Shown: positions 35,198-43,985 of the stretch, in pieces
Numbering within the stretch: the first letter of the stretch is position 1
Layout: every line of letters starts with the position of its first letter
NCBI RefSeq assembly: GCF_018736085.1
Contig: NZ_CP076134.1
Span: 930,001 to 994,000 of the forward strand
DNA: 64,000 nt
From: Bradyrhizobium sediminis
Lineage (GTDB): Bacteria; Pseudomonadota; Alphaproteobacteria; Rhizobiales; Xanthobacteraceae
Reading direction: 5' to 3'
Notes under the pieces: model-generated
The model's database searches: none
The model's input: the letters and a program-made list of their open reading frames with translations, nothing else
What the model was told of the DNA's origin: nothing
Program-made: the position numbers and the translations under genes

Positions 35198-35880
35198 AAT
35201 CCGGCCGCGGCCGGCACCATCGCAGCCTTGATCAGCTTGACGGCGTCGTCGCTGGCCCATTCCGCGGGTCCGGCGATGGTGGCGATCTCGCAGCCCTGGC
35301 GGTCGACCAGCACCGAGGTGGGCATCCCCAGCGCCCGGCCTACGCCCTTAAGATCCTGGAAAACCTTGGCTTTCTGGTCGCTGAAATAGCCGAGCCGGGT
35401 CAGATTGGCCTCTCTCAGGAAATTTTTGGGCTTTTCGGGATCGCGGGTGTCGATATTGATCGCGACCACCTCGAAATCGGGGCCGCCGAGCTTGGCCTGC
35501 AGACTGTCGAGCGCCGGCATCTCCTTGCGGCAGGGCACGCACCAGGTGGCCCACAGGTTCACCAGAACCGTGCGCCCGCGCCAGTCGGAGAGCTTCTTGG
35601 GCTTCCCATCGGCATCCTCGAAGGCGAGGTCCGGCAGCCGCAGCGGGGTTGTCGCCATGGTCAGGGCGGCGACCTCGCCATGCGCCAGCGGCGCCAGCTT
35701 GCGCGCCAGCTCGACCGCCGGGCGGCAGGCGGCATCGCCGCTCTGCCGGTTCAGCCCGCCGAGGCCGTAAACCATGGCAAATCCGATCGCCGCCGCGATC
35801 AGCACCGCCCCGATCGCGAGCGGAATCCGGCGCGTGGCGGCCCGGGGAGGCGAGGGCAGTTCGGGCATATCGTTTGTCAT
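35194..35880 (-). CDS. tlpA: Thiol:disulfide interchange protein TlpA
   Basis: A 228-residue membrane-anchored thioredoxin. It has an N-terminal membrane anchor (IPLAIGAVLIAAAIGFAMVY) and the active site WATWCVPC. The sequence follows Bradyrhizobium TlpA closely (for example LAPLAHGEVAALTMA and LKLP-like LRLPDLAFEDADGKPKKLSD). TlpA keeps periplasmic copper-delivery proteins and CoxB reduced during aa3 oxidase assembly. It is divergent from argH, the order known in Bradyrhizobium. Confidence 0.95.
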   Translation of the reverse strand: MTNDMPELPSPPRAATRRIPLAIGAVLIAAAIGFAMVYGLGGLNRQSGDAACRPAVELARKLAPLAHGEVAALTMATTPLRLPDLAFEDADGKPKKLSDWRGRTVLVNLWATWCVPCRKEMPALDSLQAKLGGPDFEVVAINIDTRDPEKPKNFLREANLTRLGYFSDQKAKVFQDLKGVGRALGMPTSVLVDRQGCEIATIAGPAEWASDDAVKLIKAAMVPAAAGF

Positions 35881-35988
35881 CCTGTATCAGATACGGCTAT
35901 GCAGAGCCTGGATTGCGGCCGGTTGCGCCGGCTGCGGCGTTCCGTTCGCGGGACGTGGCGATGAATGGCAAGTTATGAGCAAGAAGTC

Positions 35989-37392
35989 ATGAGCAACAAG
36001 ATGTGGGGCGGCCGGTTCGGCGAGGGGCCCGATGCGATCATGGAGGAAATCAACGTCTCCATCGACGTCGATCGCCACATGTATGCCCAGGACATCGCCG
36101 CGTCCAAGGCCCACGCCGCGATGCTGGCCGCGCAGGGCATTATCACCAAAAACGATGCGAAAAATATCGCAGGCGGTCTAGACACGATTTTGTCAGAGAT
36201 CGGCAAGGGCTCGTTCAGCTTCAAGCGCGCGCTCGAGGACATTCACATGAATGTCGAGAGCAGGCTAAGCGAGCTGATCGGGCCTGCCGCGGGTCGGCTG
36301 CACACCGCGCGTTCGCGCAACGACCAGGTGGCGACCGATTTCCGGCTCTATGTCCGCGACACCATCGACGAGACCGATGCGGCGCTGGCCGGCTTCCAGC
36401 GCGCGCTGGTGGAGCGGGCGCTGGAACATGCCGGTACGGTGATGCCGGGCTTCACGCATCTGCAGACCGCGCAGCCCGTCACGTTCGGCCATCACCTCCT
36501 GGCCTATGTCGAGATGGCGGCGCGCGATCGCGGCCGCTTCGCCGATGCGCGCAAGCGCCTCAATGAATCGCCGCTCGGCGCCGCCGCGCTCGCCGGCACC
36601 TCGTTTCCGATCGACCGCGCCGCGACCGCGAAGGCGCTCGGCTTCGACCGGCCGATGGCCAATTCGCTCGACGCGGTGTCGGACCGCGACTTCGTGCTCG
36701 AAACCCTGTCGGCGGCGGCGATCGCCGCGGTGCATCTGTCGCGCTTCGCCGAGGAAATCGTGATCTGGACCTCGCCGCTGGTCGGCCTGGTGCGGCTAAG
36801 CGACAAGTTCACCACCGGCTCCTCGATCATGCCGCAGAAGCGCAACCCCGACGCCGCCGAGCTGGTGCGCGCCAAGACCGGCCGGGTGATCGGCGCGCTC
36901 ACCGCGCTTCTGATCGTGATGAAGGGCCTGCCGCTCGCCTATCAAAAGGACATGCAGGAGGACAAGCAGGGCGCGATGGAGGCATTCGGCGCGCTCTCGC
37001 TGGCGGTCCGGGCGATGACCGGCATGGTCGTGGACATCGTGCCGGACGAGGCGCGGATGAAGCTGGCCGCGGGCGAAGGCTACGCCACCGCCACCGATCT
37101 CGCCGACTGGCTGGTGCGGACGCTGAAAATGCCGTTCCGCGACGCCCATCACGTCACCGGACGCATCGTCGCCAAGGCCTCGAAAGACGGTGTGGCGCTG
37201 CACGAGCTGGCCCTGAAGGACATGCAGGCGATCGAACCGAGGATTACCGCCGAGGTGATGGGGGTGCTCTCGGTGGAATCGTCGGTGAAAAGCCGGACCA
37301 GCTACGGCGGAACCGCCCCGAAGAACGTGCTGGCGCAGGCCAAGGCCTGGCTGAAGCGGCTTGAAAAAGAGCGAAAGTTGGGCTCGGCATAA
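35989..37392 (+). CDS. argH: Argininosuccinate lyase
   Basis: A 467-residue enzyme of the fumarase/aspartase superfamily. It has the N-terminal [10 protein letters not shown], the family signature [12 protein letters not shown] and the active-site segment [16 protein letters not shown]. It splits argininosuccinate into arginine and fumarate, the last step of arginine synthesis. I choose the ATG at 35989, which gives the standard family N terminus; an in-frame ATG at 35965 would add eight residues. Confidence 0.96.
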   Translation: MSNKMWGGRFGEGPDAIMEEINVSIDVDRHMYAQDIAASKAHAAMLAAQGIITKNDAKNIAGGLDTILSEIGKGSFSFKRALEDIHMNVESRLSELIGPAAGRLHTARSRNDQVATDFRLYVRDTIDETDAALAGFQRALVERALEHAGTVMPGFTHLQTAQPVTFGHHLLAYVEMAARDRGRFADARKRLNESPLGAAALAGTSFPIDRAATAKALGFDRPMANSLDAVSDRDFVLETLSAAAIAAVHLSRFAEEIVIWTSPLVGLVRLSDKFTTGSSIMPQKRNPDAAELVRAKTGRVIGALTALLIVMKGLPLAYQKDMQEDKQGAMEAFGALSLAVRAMTGMVVDIVPDEARMKLAAGEGYATATDLADWLVRTLKMPFRDAHHVTGRIVAKASKDGVALHELALKDMQAIEPRITAEVMGVLSVESSVKSRTSYGGTAPKNVLAQAKAWLKRLEKERKLGSA

Positions 37393-37478
37393 GAATTTCT
37401 CTGCGATTTCATGGTTGTCCGGGTCTCGCCAGAACCGGGCAATCTTTGTATGGTGCCGCCCGCATTGGGGATCTTGTC

Positions 37479-37742
37479 GTGAATCGTAACCACCGCCCGA
37501 CACATCAGGGATGGGCCGTCATCGTTCTGAGCGCGGCCGTGCTCGCGCTCGGGGGCTGCGGACGCAAGGGCGCGCTCGATCTGCCGCCGAACGCGCCGCA
37601 GGCCGCGGCAGCGCAGGCCGATACCGAAGCCGAGCAGGCCGCGCGGCCGAGCGTGTTCAATCCGGCCTACGGGACCGATGCGCAGCCCACCGCGCCGAAA
37701 GGCCGCAAGAAAGCCTTCGTCCTCGATCCGCTTCTCGACTGA
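37479..37742 (+). CDS. lptM: LptM-like small lipoprotein
   Basis: An 87-residue lipoprotein. The signal helix ends in the lipobox LALGGC, followed by the family motif GRKGALDLPP. It belongs to the LptM/YifL group, which in E. coli helps assemble the LptDE LPS translocon at the outer membrane. The GTG at 37479 is preceded by TTGGGG at nine bases. It sits between argH and lysA, the usual place in rhizobia; lysA starts 11 bases later. Confidence 0.88.
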   Translation: MNRNHRPTHQGWAVIVLSAAVLALGGCGRKGALDLPPNAPQAAAAQADTEAEQAARPSVFNPAYGTDAQPTAPKGRKKAFVLDPLLD

Positions 37743-37753
37743 GAACGCCAGCC

Positions 37754-39019
37754 ATGAATCACTTCGACTATCGCAACGGCGTGCTGCACGCCGAGGCGGT
37801 CAATCTCATCGAGCTGGCGGATGCGGTCGGCACGCCGTTCTATTGCTATTCGACCGCGACGCTGGAGCGCCATTACCGGGTGTTCAGCGAAGCCTTCGCC
37901 GGCGAGAAGACGCTGGTGTGTTACGCCATGAAGGCGAACTCCAACCAGTCGGTGCTGCGCACGCTGGCGAAACTCGGCGCCGGCGCCGACGTGGTTTCCG
38001 GCGGCGAGTTGAAGCGGGCGCTGGCCGCCGGCATACCTCCGCACAAGATTCTGTTCTCCGGCGTCGGCAAGACCGAAGCCGAGCTGCGCGCGGCGCTGGC
38101 CGAGGACATTCTCTGCATCAACGTCGAATCCGAGCCCGAGCTCGAATTGCTGTCGCGGCTCGCCGTCGAGACGGGAAAGACCGCGCGGATCTCGGTGCGG
38201 GTCAATCCGGACGTCGATGCCGGCACCCACGCCAAGATCGCCACCGGCAAGTCCGAGAACAAGTTCGGCGTCCCGATCGCGCGGGCCCGTGCCGTCTATG
38301 CCCGCGCGGCCAAGCTGCCGGGGATCGAGGTGACCGGCATCGACATGCATATCGGCAGCCAGATCACCGATCTCAGCCGGATGGAAACCGCGTTTCGCAT
38401 CCTGTCGGATTTCGTGACGACGCTGCGTGCCGACGGCCACACCATCTCGCATATCGATTTCGGCGGCGGGCTCGGCATTCCCTATCACATGGACCGCGAG
38501 GCACCGCCGCTGCCATCGGCCTATGCCGCGATGGTCAAGCGGGTGACGCACAATCTCGGCTGCACGCTGATGTTCGAGCCCGGCCGGATGATCGTCGGCA
38601 ATGCCGGCATTCTGGTCGCGCGCGTGATCTATGTGAAGCATGGCGACGCCAAGAACTTCGTCGTCATCGACGCGGCGATGAACGACCTGATCCGCCCCAC
38701 TCTGTATGAAGCGCACCACGACATCCTGCCGGTCCGCGAGGCCGAAAAGGGCGCGCGAACGATCACGGCCGACGTGGTCGGGCCGGTCTGCGAAACCGGC
38801 GACTATCTCGCGCTCGACCGCAAGCTTCCCGAACCGAAGCCCGGCGATCTCGTGGCGATCATGACCGCCGGGGCCTACGGCGCGGTGCAGTCCGGCTTCT
38901 ACAACACGCGGCCGCTGGTGCCGGAAGTGCTGGTCAAGGACGACCAATACGCTGTGGTGCGGCCCCGCATCGACGTCGATGCCCTGATCGCGATGGACAA
39001 GCCGGCGCCGTGGCTGTGA
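37754..39019 (+). CDS. lysA: Diaminopimelate decarboxylase
   Basis: A 421-residue fold-type III PLP enzyme. The PLP lysine is in CYAMKANSNQSVL, the glycine-rich phosphate loop in DFGGGLGIPY, and the active-site Cys in GPVCETGDY. It makes lysine from meso-diaminopimelate. The ATG at 37754 gives the standard start (MNHFDYRNGVLHAE). It is probably co-transcribed with lptM. Confidence 0.96.
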   Translation: MNHFDYRNGVLHAEAVNLIELADAVGTPFYCYSTATLERHYRVFSEAFAGEKTLVCYAMKANSNQSVLRTLAKLGAGADVVSGGELKRALAAGIPPHKILFSGVGKTEAELRAALAEDILCINVESEPELELLSRLAVETGKTARISVRVNPDVDAGTHAKIATGKSENKFGVPIARARAVYARAAKLPGIEVTGIDMHIGSQITDLSRMETAFRILSDFVTTLRADGHTISHIDFGGGLGIPYHMDREAPPLPSAYAAMVKRVTHNLGCTLMFEPGRMIVGNAGILVARVIYVKHGDAKNFVVIDAAMNDLIRPTLYEAHHDILPVREAEKGARTITADVVGPVCETGDYLALDRKLPEPKPGDLVAIMTAGAYGAVQSGFYNTRPLVPEVLVKDDQYAVVRPRIDVDALIAMDKPAPWL

Positions 39020-39024
39020 GCAGC

Positions 39025-39155
39025 TGTCGTCCCTGCGAACGCAGGGACCCAACCACATTTGCGCATTGTTTGCGCCCGCTGGGGCTCCAGCGTTGCGCAT
39101 CATCGACATCGGTGGCTATGGATCCCGGCGCGCGCTTCGCTTGGCCGGGACGACG
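39025..39155. repeat. Palindromic intergenic repeat, GTCCCGGC family, copy 2 (diverged)
   Basis: It begins TGTCGTCCCTGCGAACGCAG and ends GGCCGGGACGACG, with a centre GGTGGCTATGGATCCCGGC resembling the copies at 7741 and 50148. It lies between converging lysA and the dehydrogenase gene. Confidence 0.7.
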
Positions 39156-39177
39156 AAGGAGAGGGCTTGCGATCGCC

Positions 39178-40083
39178 TCACTTGGCCGTGTGGCCACCCT
39201 TGCCGCCGACGATCACACCCGCGGCCTGCTCGATCGGCTTGATCGCCGAGGTGAAGTCGGACTCCGGGCCCATCTCGCGCATCACCACTTCCCAGAGCCG
39301 GCCGACCGCTTCGGCGACCTCCATCGACAGCCCCAGCGCCTTCATTTCCTCGAGGCAGAGCCGCACGTCCTTGACCATCAGGCCGGTGGCAAAGCCGAAA
39401 TCGAAGGTGCGCGGCAGGATCGAGCGCGGAAACTTGTCGCGGCTCGCGGTGTTGAGCCCCGAGCCGGCATTGATGACGTCGATCATCACATTGGGATCGA
39501 GCCCCGATTTGACGCCCATCACCACGGCCTCCGATGTCGCGACCACGGCGGTCGCCGACAACAAATTGTTGGCGAGCTTCATGGTCTGCGCCGAGCCGGG
39601 CTTCTCGCCGATGAAGAACACCTTGCCGATGATATCGAGCGCGGGCTTGGCCACCTCGAAATCCGCTTTCGGCCCCGACACCATCACCGCCAGCGTGCCC
39701 TTTTCGGCGCCGCCGACGCCGCCGCTCACGGGACTGTCGAGCTGCACGATGTTGCGCTTCGCCAGCAGGTCGTGAATTCGCACCGCCATGTGCGATCCGA
39801 CGGTGGAGAGATCGACGAAGCGTTTTATCATTTTGCCTTCGATCACGCCGCCGGTGCCGGTCGCGACCTCGAGCGAGGCCTGCAGCGACGGCAGGCTCGC
39901 CAGCACGGTCTCGGCGCGGTCGGCGACCTCTTTCGGCGATGCAGCGGCTTTGGCGCCGAGCGCCACCAGTTTGTCGACGGCCTCCTTGCGCTGGTCGAAC
40001 ACCACGAGCGCATGCCCCGCCTCGACCAGGCGGCGCGCCATGGGAAAGCCCATCTTCCCGAGGCCGATGAATCCGATGTCCAT
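39178..40083 (-). CDS. Beta-hydroxyacid dehydrogenase (3-hydroxyisobutyrate dehydrogenase family)
   Basis: A 301-residue NAD(P)-dependent enzyme. It has the N-terminal Rossmann motif IGFIGLGKMGFPMAR, the substrate motif DSPVSGGVGGAEKGTL, and the catalytic lysine in AQTMKLANNLL. Members oxidise 3-hydroxyisobutyrate, tartronate semialdehyde or similar acids. The exact substrate is not predictable. It is co-oriented with the carboxymuconolactone decarboxylase-like gene, separated by a repeat. Confidence 0.92.
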   Translation of the reverse strand: MDIGFIGLGKMGFPMARRLVEAGHALVVFDQRKEAVDKLVALGAKAAASPKEVADRAETVLASLPSLQASLEVATGTGGVIEGKMIKRFVDLSTVGSHMAVRIHDLLAKRNIVQLDSPVSGGVGGAEKGTLAVMVSGPKADFEVAKPALDIIGKVFFIGEKPGSAQTMKLANNLLSATAVVATSEAVVMGVKSGLDPNVMIDVINAGSGLNTASRDKFPRSILPRTFDFGFATGLMVKDVRLCLEEMKALGLSMEVAEAVGRLWEVVMREMGPESDFTSAIKPIEQAAGVIVGGKGGHTAK

Positions 40084-40113
40084 GTGATGTGTCCTTGAAG
40101 TCTAACGGAGGGC

Positions 40114-40200
40114 GTCATTGCGAGGAGCGTAGCGACGAAGCAATCCAGCTTTTTTCCTTGCGCGCGAAAGCTGGATTGCTTCGCTTTGCTCGCAATGACG
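40114..40200. repeat. Palindromic repeat, CATTGCGAGGAGCG family, copy 2
   Basis: It has the same arms as the copy at 20802 (one difference: GAGCGTAGCGACGAAGCAAT), with an unrelated apex containing TTTTTT and CTTGCGCGCGAAAG. Conserved arms and variable apex are typical of mobile palindromic repeats. Confidence 0.85.
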
Positions 40201-40238
40201 GTTTCAACGTTGGCGGCTTGGCCGAACCAAGCAAGTCC

Positions 40239-40619
40239 TCAGCCCTTGTCGACTTCCGCAAACGCTTCGCGCGCGATCCTGAAGCTGTCGACGCCCGCGG
40301 GCACGCCGGCATAGATCGCGACCTGCATGAAGATTTCGCGAATCTCGTCTCTGGTCACGCCATTGACCAGCGCGCCCTTGATGTGGATCTTCAATTCGTG
40401 CGGCCGGTTCAGGATCGAGATCATCGCCAGATTGAGCATGCTGCGGGTCTTGCGCGGTAGTTCCTCGCGGCCCCACACCGCGCCCCAGCAATATTCGGTG
40501 ACCAGTTCCTGGAACGGCTTGTTGAACTCGTCGGCGTTCTTCACGGCATTGGCGACATAGGCCTCGCCCAGCACCGCCTTGCGAATCTCCAGTCCCTTGT
40601 CGTGTGTCTTCTGGTCCAT
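40239..40619 (-). CDS. Carboxymuconolactone decarboxylase family protein
   Basis: A 126-residue all-helical protein of the CMD/AhpD group. It closely matches 4-carboxymuconolactone decarboxylases (FQELVTEYCWGAVWGREELP; RSMLNLAMISILNRPHELKIH). AhpD-type CxxC is absent, supporting the decarboxylase branch. In the beta-ketoadipate pathway it acts on gamma-carboxymuconolactone, but no other pca genes are nearby. It may pair with the dehydrogenase at 39178. Confidence 0.9.
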   Translation of the reverse strand: MDQKTHDKGLEIRKAVLGEAYVANAVKNADEFNKPFQELVTEYCWGAVWGREELPRKTRSMLNLAMISILNRPHELKIHIKGALVNGVTRDEIREIFMQVAIYAGVPAGVDSFRIAREAFAEVDKG

Positions 40620-40796
40620 GACGTTTCCTTGGGTTTTTGCTTGATGGTTCCGGCGGTTCGCGGCGGACGTTACGGGGTCGCGGCGGCCCAGTCACGCCTT
40701 CGTGTTATGCGTATTTCCGGGTGCGGGTTACCCGGGAACAGGTGCCTCATTGCCGCCGTTGTGCTACGATTTTGTTCGGGCAACCCGGAGAGTTTG

Positions 40797-43358
40797 TTGA
40801 GCGGCGCCACCCCCGACCCCTCAGAAGCTGCGCGCGTCCCTGATGCCACCTCGCGGCTGCGACTGGGCCAGGCCCTGCAGCGCGCGAAATACGCGATCGC
40901 GTGGGAACAGACCTGGCCACATCTGGCGCGGTTGCTGAGCCTCATCGGGCTGTTTCTGGTGTTGTCCTGGGCCGGATTGTGGCTGGCGCTGCCCTTCCTG
41001 GCGCGCGCCATCGGTATTGGCTTGTTCGTGCTCGCAGCGCTCGGGGCGCTGTTGCCGCTCATCCGATTCCGCTGGCCGAGCCGCGAAGCGGGCCTCAGCC
41101 GGCTCGACCGCGGCACCGGCATTCGCCATCGCCCGGCAACCGCGCTGACCGATACGCTGGCCACGCAGGATCCGGTCGCGCTGGCGTTGTGGCAGGCGCA
41201 ACGCGAGCGCACCCTGGCTTCGCTGAAGCGGATCCGCGCCGGCCTGCCGTCGCCGCGGCTGGCGATCCACGATCCCTGGGCGCTGCGCGCGCTGGTCGTG
41301 GTGATGATGGTGGCAACCTATATCGCCGCCGGCGATGAGCGCGGCTTGCGCGTCGCCGCGGCGTTCGACTGGAACGGCGTGCTGGCGCCGGCCAATGTCA
41401 GGGTCGACGCTTGGGTGACTCCGCCGCTCTACACCGGCAAGCCCCCGATCATCCTGTCGGCGGCGAACAAGGATGCCGCGGCGCCCGCCGCGGGTCCGTT
41501 GCCGGTTCCGGCGGGCTCTACGCTGATCGTGCGCTCGAGCGGGGGCACGCTCGATATGGTGGCCGGCGGCGGCGTCACCGAAGCTGTGTCCACCGAGCAG
41601 GCGCCCAGGGGCACCAACGAGAAGCATTTCACCATCGCCGGCGATGGAACCGCGCATGTCCGCGCGCCCTCCGGGCAGCCGCAATGGCGCTTCAGCGCCA
41701 CCGCCGATCGCGCCCCGGCTATCTCGCTCGCCAAGGACCCGGAACGCCAGGCTCGCGGTTCGCTGCAGATGTCCTACAGGATCGAGGACGACTACGGCGT
41801 CACCGAAGCGCAGGCGCGTTTTGCGGCCCGTCCCGGCGACGCGGCCAAGGGCGCCGCGGAGCCCCGGCCGCTGTTCGGCGCGCCGCAATTTTCGCTGGTG
41901 CTGCCGAATGCCCGGACCCGCAACGGCGTCGGCCAGACCGTCAAGGACCTCAGCGAGGATCCCTACGCCGGCGCCGACGTCACCCTGACGCTGACGGCGA
42001 AGGACGAGGCCGGCAATGAGGGCAAGAGCGAGCCGTTCAACATGCGGCTTCCGGAGCGGCTGTTCACCAAGCCCTTGGCGCGGGCGCTGATCGAGCAGCG
42101 CCGCATTCTGGCGCTCGACGCCAATCAGAACGGGCCGGTCTATGCCGCGCTCGACGCGCTGATGATCGCGCCGCATCTGTTCATGCCCGAAACCGGCCAG
42201 TATCTCGGTCTCTACAGCGTGGCGCGGCAGCTCGAGGCCGCCCGCACCGACAATGCACTGCGCGAGGTCGTCGCCAGCCTGTGGGCGCTCGCCGTCACCA
42301 TCGAGGATGGCAACATCACCGACGTGGACAAGGCATTGCGCGCCGCGCAGGAGGCGCTCAAGCAGGCGCTGGAGCGCGGCGCCAGCGATGAGGAGATCAA
42401 GAAGCTCACCGAAAACCTGCGTGCGGCGCTGGATAATTTCATGCGCCAGCTCGCCGAACAGCTGCGCAACAATCCGCAGCAATTGGCGCGGCCGCTCGAT
42501 CCCAACACCCGGATGCTGAGCCAGCAGGACCTGAAGAACATGATCGATCGTATGGAGCGCCTGTCGCGCTCCGGCGACAAGGAGGCCGCCAAGCAGCTGC
42601 TCGAGCAGTTGCAGCAGATGCTGGAGAACCTGCAGATGGCGCAGCCCGGCCAGTCCGGCGACGGCGACATGGAGCAGGCGCTGAACGAGCTCGGCGACAT
42701 GATCCGCAAGCAGCAGCAGTTGCGCGACAAGACCTACAGGCAGGGCCAGGATTCGCGGCGCGATCGCCAGCGCGGCAGGCAGGGCGATCAGAGCATGGGC
42801 GATCTGCAGCAGGATCAAGAAGGCCTGCGCGACCGTCTCAAGAGACTGCAGCAGGAACTGGCCAAGCGCGGCATGGGGCAGGGCCAGCGCGGCGAGAAAG
42901 GCCAGCGTGGCGAGCAGGGACAGCAGGGTCAGCAAGGCGAGCAGGGCGACGGCGAGGACGGCCTCGGAGAGGCCGATTCCGCGATGGGCGATGCCAGCGG
43001 CAGGCTGGGCGAGGGCAACGCCGATGGTGCGGTGGATTCGCAAGGCAAGGCGCTGGAAGCGCTGCGCAAGGGCGCCCAGAGCCTGGCGGAGTCGATGCAG
43101 CAGGGCGAGGGCGACGGACAGAACGACGGCCCGGGCCAGCGCGCAGGAAGGCAGCAGGGCGGCGGCAATCAGCAGGATCCGCTAGGCCGGCCGCTGCACG
43201 GCCGCGAATTCGGCGACGATTTCTCGGTGAAGATTCCCGGCGAGATCGATGTGCAGCGGGTGCGCCGGATTCTGGAAGAGCTCCGCCGCCGCCTCGCCGA
43301 TCCGCAGCGGCCGCAGATCGAACTCGATTACATCGAGCGGCTGCTGAAGGATTATTGA
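40797..43358 (+). CDS. TIGR02302/DUF4175 family membrane protein
   Basis: About 853 residues. Two or three N-terminal membrane helices (LLSLIGLFLVLSWAGLWLAL; IGLFVLAALGALLPLI; ALVVVMMVATYIAAG) precede a large region with ASPPLYTGKPP-like Ig-type segments. The C-terminal third is rich in Gln, Gly and Glu with coiled-coil character (QQLLEQLQQMLENLQMAQ; RGEKGQRGEQGQQGQQGEQG), ending in a compact conserved domain. The family is typical of alphaproteobacteria; function unknown. The start is a guess: TTG at 40797 follows CGGAG, and no good ATG is nearby. Confidence 0.85.
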   Translation: MSGATPDPSEAARVPDATSRLRLGQALQRAKYAIAWEQTWPHLARLLSLIGLFLVLSWAGLWLALPFLARAIGIGLFVLAALGALLPLIRFRWPSREAGLSRLDRGTGIRHRPATALTDTLATQDPVALALWQAQRERTLASLKRIRAGLPSPRLAIHDPWALRALVVVMMVATYIAAGDERGLRVAAAFDWNGVLAPANVRVDAWVTPPLYTGKPPIILSAANKDAAAPAAGPLPVPAGSTLIVRSSGGTLDMVAGGGVTEAVSTEQAPRGTNEKHFTIAGDGTAHVRAPSGQPQWRFSATADRAPAISLAKDPERQARGSLQMSYRIEDDYGVTEAQARFAARPGDAAKGAAEPRPLFGAPQFSLVLPNARTRNGVGQTVKDLSEDPYAGADVTLTLTAKDEAGNEGKSEPFNMRLPERLFTKPLARALIEQRRILALDANQNGPVYAALDALMIAPHLFMPETGQYLGLYSVARQLEAARTDNALREVVASLWALAVTIEDGNITDVDKALRAAQEALKQALERGASDEEIKKLTENLRAALDNFMRQLAEQLRNNPQQLARPLDPNTRMLSQQDLKNMIDRMERLSRSGDKEAAKQLLEQLQQMLENLQMAQPGQSGDGDMEQALNELGDMIRKQQQLRDKTYRQGQDSRRDRQRGRQGDQSMGDLQQDQEGLRDRLKRLQQELAKRGMGQGQRGEKGQRGEQGQQGQQGEQGDGEDGLGEADSAMGDASGRLGEGNADGAVDSQGKALEALRKGAQSLAESMQQGEGDGQNDGPGQRAGRQQGGGNQQDPLGRPLHGREFGDDFSVKIPGEIDVQRVRRILEELRRRLADPQRPQIELDYIERLLKDY

Positions 43359-43399
43359 GGGCTTCGTCCGGACCGACGGCGCCGCTACGGGGACGAGTG

Positions 43400-43488
43400 T
43401 CATACGCGGGCTTGACCCGCGTATCCATCAACCCTGAGAAGAGTCTTGCGAAGAAGATGGATTGCCGGGTCAAGCCCGGCAACGACGG
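43400..43488. repeat. Palindromic repeat, GCCCGGCAATGACG family, copy 3
   Basis: TCATACGCGGGCTTGACCCG, then TATCCATC, an 18-base apex, and GATGGATTGCCGGGTCAAGC. The two arms are related but not the same, as in the IS-interrupted copy at 33459, which is in the opposite orientation. Confidence 0.8.
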
Positions 43489-43511
43489 GTCGAGAGGGGC
43501 GGCGCGGCCCG

Positions 43512-43886
43512 CTATCCCTTTCTTGCCGCCAGCGCGTCGGCCACCGCGGTGCGGATATCGGCCACCGAGAACGGTTTCGTCACCACGTCGTGCACGATCG
43601 CATTGAGGCCGTGGGCGCGTTCGCGCTGATCGGCAAAGCCGGTCATCAGCAGGATCGTCAGGTCCGGAAAATCCCGCGCCGCCGCCAGCGCCAGCGCGAT
43701 GCCGTCCATCACGGGCATCTGGATATCGGTAAGCAGGAGATCGAAGGCGCCCGGTTCGCGGGTGAGGATTTCCAGCGCTTCGGCGCCGTCTTCGGCGGTG
43801 ACGGTGGCGTGGCCGTCCATGGCGATGGCCCGCGCCACCAGCGTGCGCATGGATTCTTCGTCGTCGGCAATCAGCACGCGCGGCAT
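43512..43886 (-). CDS. cpdR: Cell-cycle response regulator CpdR
   Basis: A 124-residue single-domain receiver. The phosphoacceptor Asp is in LLLTDIQMPVMDGIALALAA and the Lys in VVTKPFSVADI. The segments DGIALALAAARDFPDLTILL and TGFADQRERA match CpdR closely. In Caulobacter unphosphorylated CpdR brings ClpXP to the cell pole to degrade CtrA; the CckA-ChpT relay phosphorylates it. It lacks an output domain, as expected. The gene is single, with a repeat downstream and another element upstream. Confidence 0.93.
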   Translation of the reverse strand: MPRVLIADDEESMRTLVARAIAMDGHATVTAEDGAEALEILTREPGAFDLLLTDIQMPVMDGIALALAAARDFPDLTILLMTGFADQRERAHGLNAIVHDVVTKPFSVADIRTAVADALAARKG

Positions 43887-43915
43887 CGGGCACCCGTCTT
43901 TAGCTAGCGAGACTA

Positions 43916-43976
43916 TAGCGTTTTCGAGCGAAGTGGATACCGGTTCGCGTAAGGAAAACGCGTCAAGAAAAGACTG
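43916..43976. repeat. Intergenic repeat, GCGTTTTCGAGCGAAGTGGA family, full copy
   Basis: TAGCGTTTTCGAGCGAAGTG, then GATACCGGTTCGCGTAAGGA and AAACGCGTCAA. AGCGTTTTC and GAAAACGCG are inverted. I recognise the core as a very common Bradyrhizobium intergenic element. A degenerate half copy on the other strand lies at 46658-46690. Confidence 0.7.
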
Positions 43977-43985
43977 GCGGCCTGT

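Noticed and set aside
40821..43043. A 740-codon minus-strand ORF opposite the TIGR02302 gene
   Set aside because: Antisense shadow; composition mirrors the Gln-rich coding strand.
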